Source: Kineococcus rubinsiae (GTDB lineage Bacteria > Actinomycetota > Actinomycetes > Actinomycetales > Kineococcaceae). From it: 64,000 nt of DNA. The DNA is taken from positions 17,028-81,027 of the forward strand of contig NZ_VWPY01000012.1 in NCBI RefSeq assembly GCF_011839805.1, given 5' to 3'. The notes under the pieces were generated by a model. The model did no database searches and was not told the DNA's origin. It saw only the letters and a list, made by a program, of their open reading frames with translations. Below, in pieces: positions 16,371 through 24,475 of this stretch (its first letter is position 1; each line of letters opens with the position of its first letter). A program made the position numbers and the translations under genes.

Positions 16371-18193
16371 GCGCTCCCGGCGCCCAACCGCCCGCCGGCC
16401 GCCGCGCCGCCCGCACCACCCGGCGCCTGGCCCGCACGGCTCTCCAGCAGGCCGTCGCCTCGGTCGCCTACCCCGCGGGCATGGACCGCTACCGGCCGCC
16501 GGGCGCGCGCCGCCGCTACCGCTGCCTGGCGGTCGCCGACGTCGACCTCGACGCGGGGACGGCGACGCTGCGGAGGCCGATCACGCCCCTGGCGGGGCCG
16601 GCCGAGGGCGTGCACGCCCTGGTCCGCTTCCACGGCGTGCCCGTGGGCGACCTCACGGTGCCCGGCGACCCGGCCGTCGTGCTCCGCGGCCTGCCCGCTC
16701 GCGCGGCGCGGGCCTGCGAGGGGCAGGTGCTGGCGCACCTCCTCACCGACGCCCTCGCGACGCCGGGCGGCCTGCACCTCGCGCTCGAGCGGGGCCTGCG
16801 CGCCGTCGCGCACCCGGTGCGGACGCCGGACACCGCCTCGATCACCGTGGCCGTCTGCACCCGCGACCGCCCCGAGGACCTGCGCCGCTGCCTGGAGTCG
16901 ATCGGCCGGCTCCGCGGGGGCGTGGGTGAGGTCCTCGTCGTCGACAACGCCTCGCGCGACGACCGCACGCGCCGGGTCGCCGCGGAGTTCGGCGTCCGGT
17001 GCGTGCGCGAGCCCCGCGCGGGCCTGGACTGGGCGCGCAACCGCGCGCTGCTGGAGGCCCGCACACCCGTCGTCGCCTTCGCCGACGACGACGTGCTGGT
17101 CGAGGCGGACTGGGCGCGGGCCCTGGCGCTCGCCTTCGAGGACGAACCCGGTGCGCTCGTGGTCACGGGTCTCGTGGCGCCCGCGGAGTTCTCGACCCCC
17201 GCGCAGGTGATGTTCGAGGCCGTGGGGGGCTTCGGCCGCGGCTACGCCCGCCGCTGGTTCTCCGTCGCGGTCGACGCGGGGGAGATCGCGGCCCGCCGCC
17301 AGCCGGGTACGGGCGACGCCGGCACGGGCGCGAACACCGCCGTCCGGCGCGAGGAGGTCCTCGCGCTGGGGGGTTTCGACACCGCGCTGGACGTGGGGAC
17401 ACCCACCGGGGGCGGCGGCGACCTGGAGCTGTACTTCCGCGTGCTGGCCGCCGGCGGGCTCGTGGCCTACGAGCCGGCGGCCGTGGTGCTGCACCGCCAC
17501 CGCGCCGACGTGGCGCAGCTGCAGCGGCAGCTGCGGGGCAACGGGACCGGCTCGTACAGCATCTTCACGGGGGCCGGCCGGAACTACGGCGACGTGCAGA
17601 CGCGGGAGATGACGCGGTTCAGCGCGACGTGGTTCCTGCAGCACTACCCGCGCGCGCACGTCCGCAGCCTGGTCTGGCCGCAGATGTACCCGCCGCGGCT
17701 CGTGGGGGCGGACAGCCGCGGCGCCGTGGACGCCGTGCTGGGCCGCTACTACCGGCGCGCGCAGGAGCAGGCCGCGGAGCAGCAGGCCCAGCACCCCCTC
17801 GAACCGCAGGCCCCGCCGCCCGTGCACCGGCCCGCGGAACCCCGGCGGCCCCGCACGCCGGACCCGGTCGTCGAGGTGGACGTCCTGCGGGGCGGGCCCG
17901 CGGCCGCGCACCTGCCCCCGGGCGCGGGCGCCCGCCGCGTGCGGGTCCGCGTCCTGCGCGACGGCCGGCCGCAGTCCTCCTTCGCGCTCGCGACCGGCGG
18001 CAGCGGCCTCTCCCGCGCGCGGCTCGCCGCCGGCCTCGTCGACCACCTGGGCCCGGCCTGCTGGCCCCCGGGACCTCGTGGGCGCACCTCACCGCGGCCG
18101 GGAGCGGCCCCGGCCCCCTCGCGCAGGCGCTGGACGCGGCGGTCGGGCGGCGGTCCCCGCAGCTGCCCGCGTCCGTCTCCGTCAGCGTCCTGA
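16367..18193 (+). CDS. Tandem GT2 glycosyltransferase, 5' part before an apparent frameshift
   Basis: As read, 608 residues. Residues about 40-150 form an N-terminal domain (HALVRFHGVPVGDL, ARACEGQVLAHLL); residues about 158-400 form a GT2 domain with VAVCTRDRPEDLRRCL, VDNASRDD, LDWARNRAL and FADDDVLVEADW. Residues about 500-565 begin a second copy of the N-terminal domain (VRVRVLRDGRPQSS, ARLAAGLVDHLGPA). After that the frame turns into Arg/Pro-rich nonsense and stops at 18193, while the sensible reading continues one frame back at 18061. Adding one C near 18057-18059 would restore GPALLAPG and a single 917-residue protein. GTG 16367 is inside the stop of a short leader frame; 16295 is an alternative start. 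Predicted role: addition of two sugars to an exported polysaccharide. Confidence 0.7.
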   Translation: MSAPGAQPPAGRRAARTTRRLARTALQQAVASVAYPAGMDRYRPPGARRRYRCLAVADVDLDAGTATLRRPITPLAGPAEGVHALVRFHGVPVGDLTVPGDPAVVLRGLPARAARACEGQVLAHLLTDALATPGGLHLALERGLRAVAHPVRTPDTASITVAVCTRDRPEDLRRCLESIGRLRGGVGEVLVVDNASRDDRTRRVAAEFGVRCVREPRAGLDWARNRALLEARTPVVAFADDDVLVEADWARALALAFEDEPGALVVTGLVAPAEFSTPAQVMFEAVGGFGRGYARRWFSVAVDAGEIAARRQPGTGDAGTGANTAVRREEVLALGGFDTALDVGTPTGGGGDLELYFRVLAAGGLVAYEPAAVVLHRHRADVAQLQRQLRGNGTGSYSIFTGAGRNYGDVQTREMTRFSATWFLQHYPRAHVRSLVWPQMYPPRLVGADSRGAVDAVLGRYYRRAQEQAAEQQAQHPLEPQAPPPVHRPAEPRRPRTPDPVVEVDVLRGGPAAAHLPPGAGARRVRVRVLRDGRPQSSFALATGGSGLSRARLAAGLVDHLGPACWPPGPRGRTSPRPGAAPAPSRRRWTRRSGGGPRSCPRPSPSAS

Positions 18194-19119
18194 TGGCCAC
18201 CCGGGACCGGCCGGAACCGCTGCGGCGCAGCCTGGAGGCGCTGTTCGCCGCGTCCGGCCGCCCGCTGCAGGTGGTGCTGGTCGACAACTCCGCCGACGCC
18301 GCGACGACCCGCCGCGTGGTCGCCGACCTGCCCGGCGTGGAGGTCGTGCACGAACCGTGGCCGGGGTTGTCGCCGGCCCGCAACGCGGGGCTGCCCCACC
18401 TGACGGGGGACGTCGTCGTGCTCGTCGACGACGACGTCGTCATCACCCCCGGCTGGCTCGAGGAGCTGCTCTCGCCGTTCGGCGACGCGGCCGTGGGCAT
18501 GGTCACGGGCAACGTGCTGCCCGCCAACCTCGACCTGCTCGACCCGCAGGTGTTCGAGGACTACGGCGGCCTGGGCCGCGGGCCACACCGCCACACGTAC
18601 GACCGCGCCTGGCTCGACGCCTCCCGCGGCCCGGCCCCGACCTGGGAGATCGGGGCGACGGCCAACGCGGCCGTGCGCCGCGACGTCCTCGCGGGCCTCG
18701 GCCCCTTCGACGAGGCGCTCGGACCCGGCCGGCCCTCCGGCGTCGGCGAGGACACCGAGTACTTCTACCGGGTGCTGCGGGCGGGCTGGACGATCGCCTA
18801 CCAGCCCACCGCCGTCGTGCTGCACCACCACCGGGCCGACCGGGCGGAGCTGCTGCGCCAGATGCGGGCGTACTCCACGGGCCACGTCGCCTACCACCTG
18901 CAGGTCGCGGCCCGCCACGGCGACCTCCGGGGCCTCGGCCGCGTCGCGGTCCGGCTGCCCCAGCACTACGCCCGCCGGTTCGCGGGGCTGACGTGGGGCA
19001 ACGACGACTACCCGCGCGATGTCCTCGCCACCGAGGTCGCGGGCGTCCTCGCCGGGCCCGGGGCGTGGTGGCGCTCGCGGCGGGCCCTGCGGGAGGCGGG
19101 CCGTCCTGTCCCCGACTGA
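18061..19119 (+). CDS. Tandem GT2 glycosyltransferase, 3' part in the shifted frame
   Basis: Continuation of the preceding gene in the frame one base back. It has no credible start codon: the first ATG (18193) lies inside the first strand of the GT2 domain. It encodes the end of the second N-terminal domain (APGTSWAHLTAAGSG) and a complete second GT2 domain: SVSVLMATRDRPEPLRR, VDNSADAATTRR, LSPARNAGL, LVDDDVVITPGW, GVGEDTEYFYRVL and VVLHHHRADRAEL. The last two match the same positions of the first half, so this is an internal duplication. Either the deposited sequence has a one-base error, or the strain carries a disrupted gene, or the ribosome shifts frame; I cannot tell which. Confidence 0.68.
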   Translation: MAPGTSWAHLTAAGSGPGPLAQALDAAVGRRSPQLPASVSVSVLMATRDRPEPLRRSLEALFAASGRPLQVVLVDNSADAATTRRVVADLPGVEVVHEPWPGLSPARNAGLPHLTGDVVVLVDDDVVITPGWLEELLSPFGDAAVGMVTGNVLPANLDLLDPQVFEDYGGLGRGPHRHTYDRAWLDASRGPAPTWEIGATANAAVRRDVLAGLGPFDEALGPGRPSGVGEDTEYFYRVLRAGWTIAYQPTAVVLHHHRADRAELLRQMRAYSTGHVAYHLQVAARHGDLRGLGRVAVRLPQHYARRFAGLTWGNDDYPRDVLATEVAGVLAGPGAWWRSRRALREAGRPVPD

Positions 19120-19138
19120 CGCCCGCGCCGCCCTGCCC

Positions 19139-19912
19139 GTGCGCCGGGTCGTCCGGGTCCGCAGGACGCTCCGGCTGGTCGGGCACCTGACGGCGCGGGA
19201 GTTCCGGGTGCGGTACTCCTCGGCCGTGCTCGGCTGGCTGTGGGCGCTCGCGCCCGTCGTCGTGCGGTTCTGCGTGCTGGGCCTGGTGTTCTCCGCGCTG
19301 CTGCCGGACCGCGGGCCCGACTACCTGGCCGACCTCGCCGTCGGCGTCCTCGCCTGGACGTGGTTCTCGGCGGGCCTGCTGGCGGCGACGACGAGCGCCG
19401 TCGACCGCAGCGACCTGCTCTCGCAACCGGCGCTGCCGCGGGAGGTCGTGCCCGTCGTCAGCGTCCTCACCGACGCCTTCGACTACCTCGCGGGCCTGCC
19501 GGTGCTGGTCGCCGTCGTGCTGCTCGACACGGGCCGGCTGCCGGTCACCGCCCTGCTGTTCCCCGTCCTGCTGCTGCTGCAGGGCTGCCTCACGGCCGGG
19601 CTCGGGATGGCCGCGACCGTGGGGGACGTGCGCCTGCGCGACACCCGCCTCGCGGTCGGTCTGGCGCTCGCCGTGGGCATCTACGTCACCCCGGTGTTCT
19701 ACGCCACCGACGCGGTGCCGGCGCCGCTGCGCGAACTCGTGCGCTGGAACCCCGTCGGCGTCCTCATCGAGGCCCAGCGCGACGTCCTCGTCGCGGGGAC
19801 CCTTCCGTCGGCGCGGGTGCTCCTCGGCCTGACCGGGTGCTGCCTCGGGGTCCTCGTCGCGGGCTGGGCGTTGCACCGCAGGCACTCCCCGACCTTCCTG
19901 GACCACCTGTGA
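19139..19912 (+). CDS. ABC-2 type polysaccharide export permease (Wzm/TagG-like)
   Basis: About 257 residues with six hydrophobic helices, the size and topology of Wzm-type permeases that move undecaprenyl-linked glycans. The signature N-terminal segment LTAREFRVRYSSAVLGWLWALAPV is present, as is the VGIYVTPVFYATDAVP loop near residue 180 and RWNPVGVLIEAQR before the last helix. The start is uncertain: GTG 19139 gives the family-typical N-terminus but has no ribosome-binding site; ATG 19019 lies inside the upstream gene; CTG 19106 sits after GGGAGG. The stop overlaps the ATPase start as GTGA. The ATPase downstream is its obvious partner. Confidence 0.85.
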   Translation: MRRVVRVRRTLRLVGHLTAREFRVRYSSAVLGWLWALAPVVVRFCVLGLVFSALLPDRGPDYLADLAVGVLAWTWFSAGLLAATTSAVDRSDLLSQPALPREVVPVVSVLTDAFDYLAGLPVLVAVVLLDTGRLPVTALLFPVLLLLQGCLTAGLGMAATVGDVRLRDTRLAVGLALAVGIYVTPVFYATDAVPAPLRELVRWNPVGVLIEAQRDVLVAGTLPSARVLLGLTGCCLGVLVAGWALHRRHSPTFLDHL

Positions 19913-21123
19913 GCGAGGGGTCGGGAGTGGGTGAACCCGTCCTGGACCTGCGCGGCGTCGCGAAGAGCTACCGCCGCGGCGGGCCCCGCTCGCTGCGGGA
20001 GCGCTTCACGGGATCCGCCGGCCGGGCCGTGCGCGTCGACGTCCTGCACGGGATCGACCTCACCGTGCACCGCGGGGAGGTGGTGGGGGTCGTCGGGCGC
20101 AACGGCGGCGGGAAGTCGACGCTGCTGCGGGTCGCGGGCGGTCTGACGGCGCCCTCGGCCGGCACGGTGCACCGCCGTGCGGCCGTCTCGGGGCTGCTCG
20201 CGCTGGGCGCCGCGACCGCGGGGGAGCTGTCGGGGGCCGACAACGCCGTGACCGCGGCCGTGCTGGCCGGGCTCGACCCGGCCCAGGCGCGGGCCCGCCT
20301 GCCCGCGATCGGGGAGTTCGCCGAGCTGGACGCCGCGACCCTCGCCGAACCCGTGCGCACCTACAGCGACGGCATGCGGCTGCGGCTGGCCTTCGCGGCC
20401 GCCTCCGTCACCGAACCCGACCTGCTGCTGGTCGACGAGGTCCTCGCGGTCGGGGACATGGCCTTCCAGGAGAAGTGCCTCGCGCACGTCGAGGCGCTGC
20501 GCCGCCGCGGGTGCGCCGTGCTGGTCGCCTCCCACGTCATGCCGCACCTGCGCCGGCTCGCGACGCGGGCGGTGTGGCTGCGCGCGGGCACGGTCCACGC
20601 CGAGGGGCCCGCGGCGATCGTCCTGGACGCGTACGAGCGCTCCCTGGACGAGCGGGCGGGGACCCCGCAGGCGCTGGGGGATGGCGGTTTCCGCAAGGGC
20701 GAGGGCAGCGTCCTGCTGCGGGCGATCGCCTGCACGGGCGCCGACGGGAGCGACGGCACCGTGGAGCGGGGCGGTGCCCTCGCGGTGAGCCTGACCTACG
20801 AGCGGGTGACGGCCGTGCCGCGCGCCCACTTCGGGGTGTCGCTGCGGCGGGTGGGCGAGCAGGACGCCCTCGTCGACCTGACGACGGAGGCCAGCGGGGC
20901 CGGGGCGGTCCCGCTGGCCGACGCCGGCCGGGTCTCCCTCGTGCTGGACCGGGTCGACCTCGCGCCGGGGGAGTACTGGCTCGACGCCGGCATCTACGCC
21001 ACGGACTGGGAGGTGCCCCACGACTACCGCTGGGACACCGTCCGCGTGGTGGTCTCCGGCCCGGCGGGAAGCGGCCCGGTGCAGCCACCGCACCGGTGGA
21101 GCACCGGGCCGCTGCCCGGGTGA
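19909..21123 (+). CDS. ABC transporter ATPase for polysaccharide export with C-terminal substrate-binding domain (Wzt-like)
   Basis: A 404-residue protein. Residues 10-255 are the ABC ATPase: Walker A GRNGGGKST (63-71), a Q-loop region, signature YSDGMRLRLAFA, Walker B LLLVDEVLAVGD, and H-loop ASH. Residues about 270-404 form a beta-rich domain (ALAVSLTYERV, GVSLRRVG, LAPGEYWLDAGIY) like the C-terminal carbohydrate-recognition domain of Wzt proteins for O-antigen or teichoic acid export. Presence of that domain suggests that the finished, end-modified chain is recognised before transport. GTG 19909 overlaps the permease stop; GTG 19927 is an alternative. Confidence 0.9.
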   Translation: MSEGSGVGEPVLDLRGVAKSYRRGGPRSLRERFTGSAGRAVRVDVLHGIDLTVHRGEVVGVVGRNGGGKSTLLRVAGGLTAPSAGTVHRRAAVSGLLALGAATAGELSGADNAVTAAVLAGLDPAQARARLPAIGEFAELDAATLAEPVRTYSDGMRLRLAFAAASVTEPDLLLVDEVLAVGDMAFQEKCLAHVEALRRRGCAVLVASHVMPHLRRLATRAVWLRAGTVHAEGPAAIVLDAYERSLDERAGTPQALGDGGFRKGEGSVLLRAIACTGADGSDGTVERGGALAVSLTYERVTAVPRAHFGVSLRRVGEQDALVDLTTEASGAGAVPLADAGRVSLVLDRVDLAPGEYWLDAGIYATDWEVPHDYRWDTVRVVVSGPAGSGPVQPPHRWSTGPLPG

Positions 21124-21141
21124 CGCCTCAGGGACCGCCGG

Positions 21142-22791
21142 TCAGTGGTCGGTGGCCTTCTCGGCGCCCGCCCCGGTGAGCGAGCGCACCTCCATCTCCG
21201 CGGCCCGCACGTGCAGACCCGGTTCCTTCTGCGTGATCGACCCGAGCCAGCCCAAGAGGAAGGCGAGGGGGATCGTGACGAGGCCCGGGTTCTCCAGCGG
21301 GAACCAGTGGAAGTCGATGGCCGTGTCGGTGATCATCGACAGGCTCGCGCCCGTGACCGGGTCCGTCTTCCCGGACACCACGGGGGAGGAGACGATGAGG
21401 ACGAGGCACGAGATGAGCCCGCCGTACATGCTCCACAGGGCACCGCGGGTGGTGAACCGCCGCCAGAACAGGGAGTAGATGATGGTCGGCAGGTTCGCGC
21501 TGGCCGCGACCGCGAAGGCCAGCGCCACGAGGAACGCCACGTTCTGGCCGTTGGCGAAGATGCCCCCGACGATCGCGACCGCACCGATGACCACGACCGT
21601 GATCCGGGCGACGCGCACCTCGGCGTCCGGTTCCACCTCGCCGCGCTTGATGACGTTGGCGTAGATGTCGTGGGCGAAGGACGCGCTCGCCGTGATCGCC
21701 AGACCCGCGACGACCGCGAGGATCGTCGCGAACGCGACGGCCGCGATGATGCCGAGCAGCACCGTCCCGCCGAGCTCGTAGGCCAGCAGGGGGGCCGCCG
21801 AGTTCACCTTGCCCGGGGCCGCCTTGATGCGCTCCGCGCCCACGATCGCCGCGGCGCCGTAGCCGAGGACGAGCGTGAACAGGTAGAAGAACCCGATGAT
21901 CCAGATGGCCCACACGACGCTGCGCCGGGCCTCGCGCGAGCTCGGCACCGTGTAGAAGCGCATCAGCACGTGCGGCAGGCCCGCCGTGCCGAGCACGAGG
22001 GCGAGCGAGAGCGACAGGAAGTTCAGCTTCGACGTCTCGCTCGCGCCGTACTGGGCGCCCGGGCCGAGCATGGCCTCACCCACCGAGCCGGGTGCGGAGA
22101 CCGCGGCCCCCAGCAGGTCGGAGAGGTTGAACCCGTAGCGGGACAGCACCCACACGGTCATCACGGCGGCGCCCGCCACGAGCAGGCACGCCTTGATGAT
22201 CTGCACCCACGTGGTGCCCTTCATCCCGCCGATGAGCACGTAGAGGATCATCAGCGTGCCGACCACGGCGATGACGACGTTCTGCCCGGCGCGCGAGGAG
22301 ATCCCCAGCAGGAGGGCGACGAGGCCCCCGGCGCCGGCCATCTGCGCGAGCAGGTAGAAGAACGACACGGCCAGCGTCGAGATGGCCGCGGCGGTGCGGA
22401 CCGGGCGCTCGCGCAGCCGGAAGCTCAGGACGTCGGCCATCGTGAAGCGGCCGGTGTTGCGCAGCAGCTCCGCGACCAGCAGCAGGGCGACCAGCCAGGC
22501 GACGAGGAACCCGATGGAGTACAGGAAGCCGTCGTAGCCGTAGAGGGCGATGGCGCCCGCGATGCCGAGGAAGCTCGCGGCCGACAGGTAGTCCCCGGCG
22601 ATGGCGATGCCGTTCTGGCCACCGGTGAAGGAACGGCCGCCCGCGTAGAAGTCGGCGGCCGAGCGGTTGTTGCGGCTCGCTCGCAGCACCACCGCGAGTG
22701 TGATGACCACGAAGGCGGTGAAGATGGCGATGTTGACGGCGGGTTCGCCGACCGCGGTGCTCGCGGCCGCCGCGCGCACACCGGCGCTCAC
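21142..22791 (-). CDS. Sodium:solute symporter, cation/acetate symporter type (ActP-like)
   Basis: A 549-residue transporter of the SSS family with about 13 helices. Characteristic segments: SAADFYAGGRSFTGGQNG, IAGDYLSAASFLGIAG near residue 65, YLLAQMAGAGGLVALLLGI, GGMKGTTWVQIIKA near 210, LPHVLMRFYTVP near 290, and a block of ATILAVVAGLAITASASFAHDIY near 380. These match the acetate/pyruvate branch rather than proline or sugar symporters. GTG 22791 overlaps the stop of the DUF485 gene as GTGA; the DUF485-symporter pair is the usual yjcH-actP arrangement. Substrate is inferred from that pairing. Confidence 0.9.
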   Translation of the reverse strand: MSAGVRAAAASTAVGEPAVNIAIFTAFVVITLAVVLRASRNNRSAADFYAGGRSFTGGQNGIAIAGDYLSAASFLGIAGAIALYGYDGFLYSIGFLVAWLVALLLVAELLRNTGRFTMADVLSFRLRERPVRTAAAISTLAVSFFYLLAQMAGAGGLVALLLGISSRAGQNVVIAVVGTLMILYVLIGGMKGTTWVQIIKACLLVAGAAVMTVWVLSRYGFNLSDLLGAAVSAPGSVGEAMLGPGAQYGASETSKLNFLSLSLALVLGTAGLPHVLMRFYTVPSSREARRSVVWAIWIIGFFYLFTLVLGYGAAAIVGAERIKAAPGKVNSAAPLLAYELGGTVLLGIIAAVAFATILAVVAGLAITASASFAHDIYANVIKRGEVEPDAEVRVARITVVVIGAVAIVGGIFANGQNVAFLVALAFAVAASANLPTIIYSLFWRRFTTRGALWSMYGGLISCLVLIVSSPVVSGKTDPVTGASLSMITDTAIDFHWFPLENPGLVTIPLAFLLGWLGSITQKEPGLHVRAAEMEVRSLTGAGAEKATDH

Positions 22792-23171
22792 CGCTCCTCC
22801 GTCAGGGCGTCGGCCTCGATGCGCTCGCGCAGCTCCTCGGCCGCGGGGTCGAACCGCTTGTTCGCCCACACGACGTAGGCCGTCGTGATGGCGAAGGTGG
22901 ACACGAACTGGCCGACCCCGAACAGCAGGCCCACGGTGATGTTGCTGCCGCCGACCTTCTGGCTCATGAAGTCGTGCGCGTAGTCGGCCAGCAGGACGTA
23001 CGTCGCGTACCAGGCGAGGAACAGCGCCGACAGCGGCAGCACGAAGCGCCGGAAGCGGCGTCGGTGCGCGACGAACTCGGGCGACACGAGGGCCCGCTCG
23101 TAGCGCGTGGGACCCGGGCTCGGGGGTGGGCCGCCGGGCTGACCGGCGGGGCGTGGCTGGGTGGGGCTCAC
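22788..23171 (-). CDS. DUF485 family membrane protein, symporter partner (YjcH-like)
   Basis: 127 residues from GTG 23171, supported by GAGGAGG five bases upstream; longer in-frame versions have no such signal. A Pro/Gly/Gln-rich N-terminus is followed by FVAHRRRFRRFVLPLSALFL, the DUF485 signature of a basic helix leading into a first membrane helix, then a second membrane helix (FGVGQFVSTFAITTAYVVW) and a C-terminal NKRFDPAAEELR. The family occurs almost always next to an acetate-type symporter, as here. Its biochemical role is not known to me. Confidence 0.9.
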   Translation of the reverse strand: MSPTQPRPAGQPGGPPPSPGPTRYERALVSPEFVAHRRRFRRFVLPLSALFLAWYATYVLLADYAHDFMSQKVGGSNITVGLLFGVGQFVSTFAITTAYVVWANKRFDPAAEELRERIEADALTEER

Positions 23172-23336
23172 CGTGACCTCCTCGTCGTGCCGGAGCGTCG
23201 TCACCCCGGCGGTGCTGCCGCCGACGGTAGCCCGGGTCCATAGCCGCGGCACAGCCGACGCACCGCGCAGCCGAGCCGGGCGGACCCCGGTCGGGAGGAG
23301 CGCGGTCGGTGCCGTGCGGGCCGGGGCGGCGGCCGG

Positions 23337-24209
23337 TCAGGGCAGGCGGACCGCCGCGCGCTCGCGGCGCGCGCAGACCGTCACCGCACCGAGGAACAGG
23401 ACCGAGCCGACCATCTCCAGTGTCTCCTCGACGGCGGCCGTCCCGGCGTAGCGGACGCTGTCCACGGTCGGCCACTGCGTCGTCGTCGTCTCGGCCGGTC
23501 GGCCCTCGACGACGCGCGTGGTGGTGGTCGTGGTCGGCACCCCGACGGCGTCCACGACGATCCCGCCCACCAGTTCCATCCCGACGGCGCCTGCGACGTA
23601 GACGAGTCCCGCCAGCACGAAGGCCCACCGCGACGCGGCCGGCAGCGCACGCAGGAACCGCAGGAACAGCAGTCCCCCGACGAGGACCACGGGGACGGCG
23701 ACCACGATCCACGAGAAGCGCAGCGCACCGGACAGGTGCAGGGCGGAGCGCACCGGCGACGTCAGCCGTTCGTGCATCGACGTGAGCTCGTCCGCCGACA
23801 GGAAGCCGAAGACGAGGGAGAGGACCCTCCAGTGGCGGTGCCAGGGCGAACCCCCGGCGCGGGCCGCGGAGGCCACCGCCCACAGCTGGGCGGCGGCCGC
23901 CGCCAGCAGCAGCGTGGAGAACCACGCCGGGATGCCCGCCTCGCGGTCGACGTCCACGAGGGTCTCCACGCCCTGCAGTCCCGTCACGCCGCCGAGCAGT
24001 CGCAGCGCCTGGAACCCGACGCTCAGCACGGCCAGCCCGAGGGAGGTGGCGAGCAGCAGCCACGTCCACCGTCCGGGCAGCAGGCACGCGCGCAGCACGT
24101 CGCGCACCCCGCTGCGGGTGGCGTTCGGGGACCCCGCCGCGTAGTGCCGCCCGGGGGCGCCGGGCGGGACCGCGGGGAGGGGGCGCTGAGGTGAACGGTC
24201 GGTGAACAC
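23337..24209 (-). CDS. Conserved polytopic membrane protein, function unknown
   Basis: About 290 residues with six or seven hydrophobic helices. Recognisable points are FGFLSADELTSMHERL after the third helix, FLRFLRALPAASRW, AGAVGMELVGG, and AAVEETLEMVGSVLFLGAV before a basic C-terminus. This pattern of acidic residues at helix ends (DE...HE, ME, EE..EM) recurs in a family of bacterial membrane proteins that I can recall but not name. A Thr-rich loop (VPTTTTTTRVV) lies between helices. GTG 24209 is the best guess for the start, with no clear ribosome-binding site; a longer version to 24317 would run into the riboswitch region on the other strand. Transcribed away from metF. Confidence 0.65.
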   Translation of the reverse strand: MFTDRSPQRPLPAVPPGAPGRHYAAGSPNATRSGVRDVLRACLLPGRWTWLLLATSLGLAVLSVGFQALRLLGGVTGLQGVETLVDVDREAGIPAWFSTLLLAAAAAQLWAVASAARAGGSPWHRHWRVLSLVFGFLSADELTSMHERLTSPVRSALHLSGALRFSWIVVAVPVVLVGGLLFLRFLRALPAASRWAFVLAGLVYVAGAVGMELVGGIVVDAVGVPTTTTTTRVVEGRPAETTTTQWPTVDSVRYAGTAAVEETLEMVGSVLFLGAVTVCARRERAAVRLP

Positions 24210-24314
24210 GCGCAGATCATGGCAGGCGGACGGCGGGGCGGCGCCCGGACGGTTCAGCCGGTGCTCCCGGGTGCCGACACCGGAGTGGTCGACGCCGCCC
24301 GCACCAGCGGTTAG

Positions 24315-24411
24315 CATCGACCACCACCATCCAGAGCGGTCGAGAGTCCTGGCTCACTGACGCCGCAGCAACCCCCCGAGCCCGGGCGAGGGTGCTAACG
24401 CCAGGTCGATG
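24315..24411 (+). promoter_or_regulatory. SAM riboswitch (S-box/SAM clan) upstream of metF-metE
   Basis: The closing stem P1 is a perfect 8-bp pair, CATCGACC (24315-24322) with GGTCGATG (24404-24411). Inside are the conserved elements in order: AGAGCGGTCGAGAG, CTGGC, CACTGACGCCG, GCAACC, and GGTGCTAA near 24391. These are core positions of the SAM-I/SAM-IV aptamers that bind S-adenosylmethionine and lower expression of methionine genes. The spacing to the metF start (65 bases) and the target genes fit. The subclass cannot be settled by eye. Confidence 0.88.
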
Positions 24412-24446
24412 GAGTTCTCATGCGTTCGATGCCCGTTCCCGTCGAC

Positions 24447-24466
24447 CCCCGCCGCGCCCTGCGGGG
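24447..24466 (+). promoter_or_regulatory. Hairpin between riboswitch and metF start, probable expression platform
   Basis: CCCCGC (24447-24452) pairs with GCGGGG (24461-24466) across an 8-base loop. The 3' arm GCGGGG ends ten bases before the metF GTG and is the only purine-rich candidate for ribosome binding, so the stem could hide it when SAM is bound. No U-tract follows, which argues for control of translation rather than termination. Confidence 0.5.
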
Positions 24467-24475
24467 TGTCCTGCG

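Noticed and set aside
18078..19190. Separate 370-codon gene in the third forward frame over the second GT2 half
   Set aside because: The product is Arg/Ala/Gly-rich without motifs, while the frame starting at 18061 gives a full GT2 domain.
20089..20116. Wzt-like ATPase as inactive because Walker A reads GRNGGGKST
   Set aside because: The essential G...GKS/T pattern is intact; Ala to Gly at the sixth position is tolerated. Signature, Walker B and H-loop are also present.
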